The translations under genes were made by a program, and so were the position numbers. From contig NC_009922.1 in NCBI RefSeq assembly GCF_000018325.1, forward strand, positions 1,054,001 to 1,118,000: a stretch of DNA of 64,000 nt, written 5' to 3'. Shown piece after piece: positions 60,894 through 64,000 of this stretch. The notes beneath the pieces were generated by a model that made no database searches, was not told the origin of the DNA, and saw only the letters and a program-made list of their open reading frames with translations. Origin of the DNA: Alkaliphilus oremlandii OhILAs. Lineage in GTDB: Bacteria > Bacillota > Clostridia > Peptostreptococcales > Natronincolaceae. The first letter of the stretch is position 1, and every line of letters starts with the position of its first letter.

Positions 60894-61682
60894 ATGATAA
60901 AAATAGAAGCGTTAAATTATCAATATGAAGATGGAACAAAAGCTTTAGTAGACGTGAACATGGACCTTGGAAAAGGTGATGTCATCGGGATCATTGGTGC
61001 CAATGGTTCTGGAAAATCAACATTATTTCTCAATATGTTAGGTATATTGAAACCGAGAGAAGGCTCTATAAAGTATCAAGGAAAAATACTCAAATACGAT
61101 AGAAAATCTTTGCGAGAATATAGAAAAGAAGTTACCATGGTATTTCAGGACCCAGAGAAACAACTTTTTTATTCTAGGGTCTATGACGATGTAGCATTTA
61201 CATTAAGAAATTTAAATTATGATGAAAATCATATTCAAGATAGAGTGAATACCGCCTTGCAGAAGGTAAGGGCAGAAGAGCTAAAGGATAAGCCAACCCA
61301 CTTTTTAAGCTACGGTCAGAAGAAGAGGGTAGCCATCGCAGGTGTATTGGTGATGGATACTAAGGTTCTTTTATTAGATGAACCGACGGCGGGGCTGGAC
61401 CCTCACATGACAAGGCAAATAAAAGGGATTATAAAGGAAGTAAGCAAGGAAAAGAAATTGGTGATCTCATCCCATGATATGGATTTTATATATGAGATTT
61501 GTGATTATATCTACGTTCTAGGAAATGGAAGAGTTCTTGGCGAAGGAGAAACAAAGGAGATATTTCTTAGAACATCATTGTTAGAAGAAGCACTGCTAGA
61601 AAAGCCATGGCTCATTAAGATACATGAAGGGCTAGGCTTGCCACTATATCGGTACGAAAGCGAATTATTTCAAGAAAATTAA
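60894..61682 (+). CDS. cbiO: Cobalt ECF transporter ATPase CbiO
   Basis: 262 residues: Walker A GANGSGKST, Q-loop MVFQDPEKQLF, signature LSYGQKKRVAIA (Tyr in place of the first Gly) and Walker B VLLLDEPTAGLDP. Drives the CbiMNQO cobalt importer as a dimer. Starts right after the cbiQ stop; AGGTGAT overlaps that stop. Confidence 0.94.
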   Translation: MIKIEALNYQYEDGTKALVDVNMDLGKGDVIGIIGANGSGKSTLFLNMLGILKPREGSIKYQGKILKYDRKSLREYRKEVTMVFQDPEKQLFYSRVYDDVAFTLRNLNYDENHIQDRVNTALQKVRAEELKDKPTHFLSYGQKKRVAIAGVLVMDTKVLLLDEPTAGLDPHMTRQIKGIIKEVSKEKKLVISSHDMDFIYEICDYIYVLGNGRVLGEGETKEIFLRTSLLEEALLEKPWLIKIHEGLGLPLYRYESELFQEN

Positions 61683-61695
61683 AGGAGGCATTTCA

Positions 61696-62316
61696 ATGTA
61701 TATCAAAAACCCTATGGAGATTGAAGACAAAAGCATGGATATCATCGAAGAAGTAATGGGGGACACATCCTTTACGGAGGAAGAGAGTACTGTTGCCAAA
61801 AGAATGATTCATACGACTGGAGACTTTGAATACAGAAAAATTATTGTGTTTCAAAATAATTTTATAAAGGAAGCAAAAGACAGTATCAAGGCTGGAGGCA
61901 CCATATTTACAGATACGAAGATGGCATCCATGGGAATCAATAAAGCGGCGCTTACAAAGGCGGATTGTGACCTGAAATGCTATATTGACGATGAAAGAGT
62001 GTATGCTCTATCCAAGGAGCTAGGTACTACAAGATCAGCGTGTGCTGTAGACTTAGCAGTAGAGGATGGTGTCGATATGTTTGTTATCGGAAATGCACCT
62101 ACTGCATTGTTCAGGCTTTTAGAGCTGGTGAAGGAAGGAAAAGTGAATCCGAAATTCATCGTTGGTGTTCCTGTAGGCTTTGTCGGTGCTGCGGAGTCAA
62201 AGGAGTATTTAAGAGAATTTGATATTCCAAATATCACCACCATAGGAACAAAGGGCGGAAGTAATGTTGCTGCATCTATTGTTAATGCATTGTTATATAT
62301 GGTGGTCGGTAGATAA
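61696..62316 (+). CDS. cbiC: Cobalt-precorrin-8 methylmutase CbiC
   Basis: 206 residues. Moves a methyl group from C11 to C12 to give cobyrinate. The catalytic His is in MIHTTGDFEY near residue 39; the C-terminal VGVPVGFVGAAESKE is the substrate-binding part of the family. AAAGGAGG lies before the ATG; its stop overlaps the cbiD ATG by one base. Confidence 0.95.
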   Translation: MYIKNPMEIEDKSMDIIEEVMGDTSFTEEESTVAKRMIHTTGDFEYRKIIVFQNNFIKEAKDSIKAGGTIFTDTKMASMGINKAALTKADCDLKCYIDDERVYALSKELGTTRSACAVDLAVEDGVDMFVIGNAPTALFRLLELVKEGKVNPKFIVGVPVGFVGAAESKEYLREFDIPNITTIGTKGGSNVAASIVNALLYMVVGR

Positions 62317-63389
62317 TGTTGGATCTATATGTAATTAAAGAAGGAAAAAGATTGAGATGCGGATACACTACGGGTTCCTGTGCGGCAGCGGCAGCAAAAG
62401 CAGCAGCTATAATGCTGGAAACTGGTAAGGTCCTTCAGTTTGTAGAAATTGACACACCAGCTAATATCCCATTGAAGCTAGAAGTACATAATCCTAGCAT
62501 AGATCCAGAGAAGGCTTCCTGCGCCATTGTGAAAGACGCTGGAGATGATCCCGACAATACCGATGGCATAGAGATCTATGCAGAGGTTAGAAAGAGACAG
62601 GATGGCCAGGTTCATATCCATGGCGGCACTGGGATCGGTAGAATCGTGAGAAAGGGCTTATTTGGAACCGTAGGACAAGCAGCCATTAATCCAGTACCCC
62701 TTCAAATGATTGAAAAAGAAATTCGAGCAGTTTCAGATAAGGGATACGATGTGACCATCTATGCACCTCAAGGAGAGGTCATTGCTAAAAAAACCTTCAA
62801 TGCCAATATTGGAATTGAAGGAGGCATCTCTATTATTGGGACGAAGGGAATTGTTTATCCAATGTCTGAAGAGGCATTGATTAAAACCATTTATATGGAA
62901 ATGGACATGGTGGAACAAAAACATGGATTATCAAACATCATCTTAGTTCCTGGAAACTATGGTGAAAAAATCTCAGATACCTTAGGATTATCGGAGGCTA
63001 GAGTTAAAATATCCAATTATATTGGGGACAGTCTCTTATATGCCTATAATAAGGGATTTCAGTCCATGACCTTAATCGGCCATATCGGAAAGTTTTCGAA
63101 ACTTTCCATCGGTGTTTTTAATACCCACAGTAAAGTATGTGATGGTAGAATGGAAGCCTTCATTTACTACTTAGCATTAATGGGTGCACCGCGACAGCTC
63201 ATCGAGGAAGTAAATGGTGCAGTTACAGCGGAAGAAGGACTACATATTTGTATCGATGCAGGGTACGGTGAAGTTATCAAGAAAATGGAGCAGGGTGCAG
63301 AGCAGAAAATAAGGAAATATATCAAGGATGAAAATTATCCAGTGAAGGTAATCATTTATTCTATGGAAAGAGGTGTTCATATGGGGTGA
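62316..63389 (+). CDS. cbiD: Cobalt-precorrin-5B C1-methyltransferase CbiD
   Basis: 357 residues with the N-terminal RCGYTTGSCAAAAAKAA and the GIGIVT-type loop (GGTGIGRIVRKGL) that mark CbiD. This enzyme belongs to the anaerobic, early-cobalt pathway only. Overlaps cbiC by 1 base and cbiE by 4 bases. Confidence 0.95.
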   Translation: MLDLYVIKEGKRLRCGYTTGSCAAAAAKAAAIMLETGKVLQFVEIDTPANIPLKLEVHNPSIDPEKASCAIVKDAGDDPDNTDGIEIYAEVRKRQDGQVHIHGGTGIGRIVRKGLFGTVGQAAINPVPLQMIEKEIRAVSDKGYDVTIYAPQGEVIAKKTFNANIGIEGGISIIGTKGIVYPMSEEALIKTIYMEMDMVEQKHGLSNIILVPGNYGEKISDTLGLSEARVKISNYIGDSLLYAYNKGFQSMTLIGHIGKFSKLSIGVFNTHSKVCDGRMEAFIYYLALMGAPRQLIEEVNGAVTAEEGLHICIDAGYGEVIKKMEQGAEQKIRKYIKDENYPVKVIIYSMERGVHMG

Positions 63390-63979
63390 CAGTAGCAGGA
63401 ATAGGGCCGGGAAATCCGAAATATTTAACACTGGAGGTAAAGGAGGCCATTGAAAAAGCCCAGTGCGTTCTAGCCTTCGGCAGGGTTTCAAGCTCTCTTA
63501 AAAGCATCCGAACAGATTTTATAGAGGTCAGCAGGGTGGATGAAATCGTAGGCTACGCCCATCAATATGAGGATTTACTGCTTTTAGCCTCTGGAGATCC
63601 AAATTTCTACGGTATTGTAGAATTTCTTAAGCGGAAAGAGGTTGCAATCGATGGTGTACTTCCTGGAATTTCCTCCTTTCAATATATGATGTCAAGGTTA
63701 GAAAAAAGCTGGCAGGGTGCACAATTTTTATCCCTCCATGGTAGAGAGGAATCCCTTGATACCATAGGGGACCATGGGCTAATTATCCTGCTGACGGATA
63801 AAGATAATCGTCCATCGTTGATATCTAAAAAGCTAGGGCAACTAGGAAAAAAGGGAAGAATGTACGTTGGATTTAATTTATCCTACGAAGACGAAAAAAT
63901 TATAAAAGCAAATATCGGCGAGGAAATCGAAGATGTTTCAAACTTATCGGTGGTGGTAATAGAAAATGAAATGGATTAA
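63386..63979 (+). CDS. cbiE: Cobalt-precorrin-7 C5-methyltransferase CbiE
   Basis: 197 residues with the tetrapyrrole methylase start VAGIGPGNPKYLT and SAM motif ASGDPNFYG. GTG start overlapping the cbiD stop. It matches only the CbiE half of the fused CobL; a separate CbiT follows. Confidence 0.93.
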   Translation: MTVAGIGPGNPKYLTLEVKEAIEKAQCVLAFGRVSSSLKSIRTDFIEVSRVDEIVGYAHQYEDLLLLASGDPNFYGIVEFLKRKEVAIDGVLPGISSFQYMMSRLEKSWQGAQFLSLHGREESLDTIGDHGLIILLTDKDNRPSLISKKLGQLGKKGRMYVGFNLSYEDEKIIKANIGEEIEDVSNLSVVVIENEMD

Positions 63980-64000
63980 GGATGAAGAATTTGTCCGTGG
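63966..64000 (+). CDS. cbiT: Start of CbiT (cobalt-precorrin-6B C15-methyltransferase), partial
   Basis: ATG at 63966 opens MKWIKDEEFVR, matching the N-terminus common in CbiT proteins, and runs off the window. It overlaps cbiE by 14 bases. Identity rests on these few residues and on the gene order. Confidence 0.7.
   Translation, partial: MKWIKDEEFVR

Overview
The window comes from a low-GC Gram-positive anaerobe. AT-rich codons, strong AGGAGG-type ribosome binding sites, TTG/GTG starts, U-tract terminators, T-boxes, a CggR-type glycolytic operon, a membrane pyrophosphatase, an NAD-linked [FeFe] hydrogenase with its three maturases, and an anaerobic cobalamin operon all point to the Clostridia (order Clostridiales; an Alkaliphilus-like genus is my guess from general familiarity, not from a search). 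Almost every gene lies on the + strand; the only clear minus-strand gene is a 67-residue molbindin. I see no transposase, integrase, phage gene, rRNA, tRNA or CRISPR array.

Layout. 1-853: end of an unknown gene and a YjjW-like glycyl-radical activase. 873-4457: a nucleoside-type ABC importer without its binding protein. 4681-6066: sigma-54. 6235-13386: cggR-gap-pgk-tpiA-gpmI-eno, with a textbook promoter and CggR operator. 13487-19433: secG, hppA, a DUF1294 protein, rnr, smpB and tmRNA. 19499-21838: recQ. 21939-26458: a Bce-type antimicrobial-peptide sensing and detoxification module. 26593-31045: a tRNA-dihydrouridine synthase, then a 22-residue-repeat protein with a MoxR-like ATPase and a VWA/HExxH protein. 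31046-39233: the hydrogenase trio behind Rex-like sites, then hydE, hydG and hydF.

39234-43235 is the most unusual part. It has short, well-initiated leader ORFs followed by RNA hairpins in front of a zinc-ribbon/S4 RNA-binding protein, an RlmA-type 23S rRNA methyltransferase and an HflX-type ribosome-splitting GTPase. Leader peptides carry the Arg-x-Arg motif of macrolide-arrest peptides (MVRGPIFWIRFRG, MIIRVATYFIRIRK), and an orphan leader MRLIFC resembles the MsrD leader. The S4 gene has its ribosome binding site and start codon inside a hairpin whose other arm is coding sequence of an upstream leader ORF, as in ermC-type attenuation. I read this as a ribosome-stress regulon induced by ribosome-targeting antibiotics.

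43406-58580 is mixed: DUF2809 and terpenoid-cyclase-like proteins, an EAL-CBS-GGDEF protein, an AraC remnant, a GNAT enzyme, and two divergent methionyl-tRNA-synthetase homologues on either side of glpK. Each synthetase homologue has its own T-box. The second T-box reads AUG with a discriminator-pairing U (Met). The first appears to read CAA with a discriminator-pairing C, which fits tRNA-Gln rather than tRNA-Met. Then follow a methyltransferase, a DppA-like aminopeptidase, a small OadB-like membrane protein, a DUF3810 protein and an amidase.

58746-64000: a promoter, cobalamin riboswitch and terminator control cbiM-N-Q-O (cobalt uptake) and cbiC-D-E-T (anaerobic corrin ring synthesis), which runs off the end of the window.
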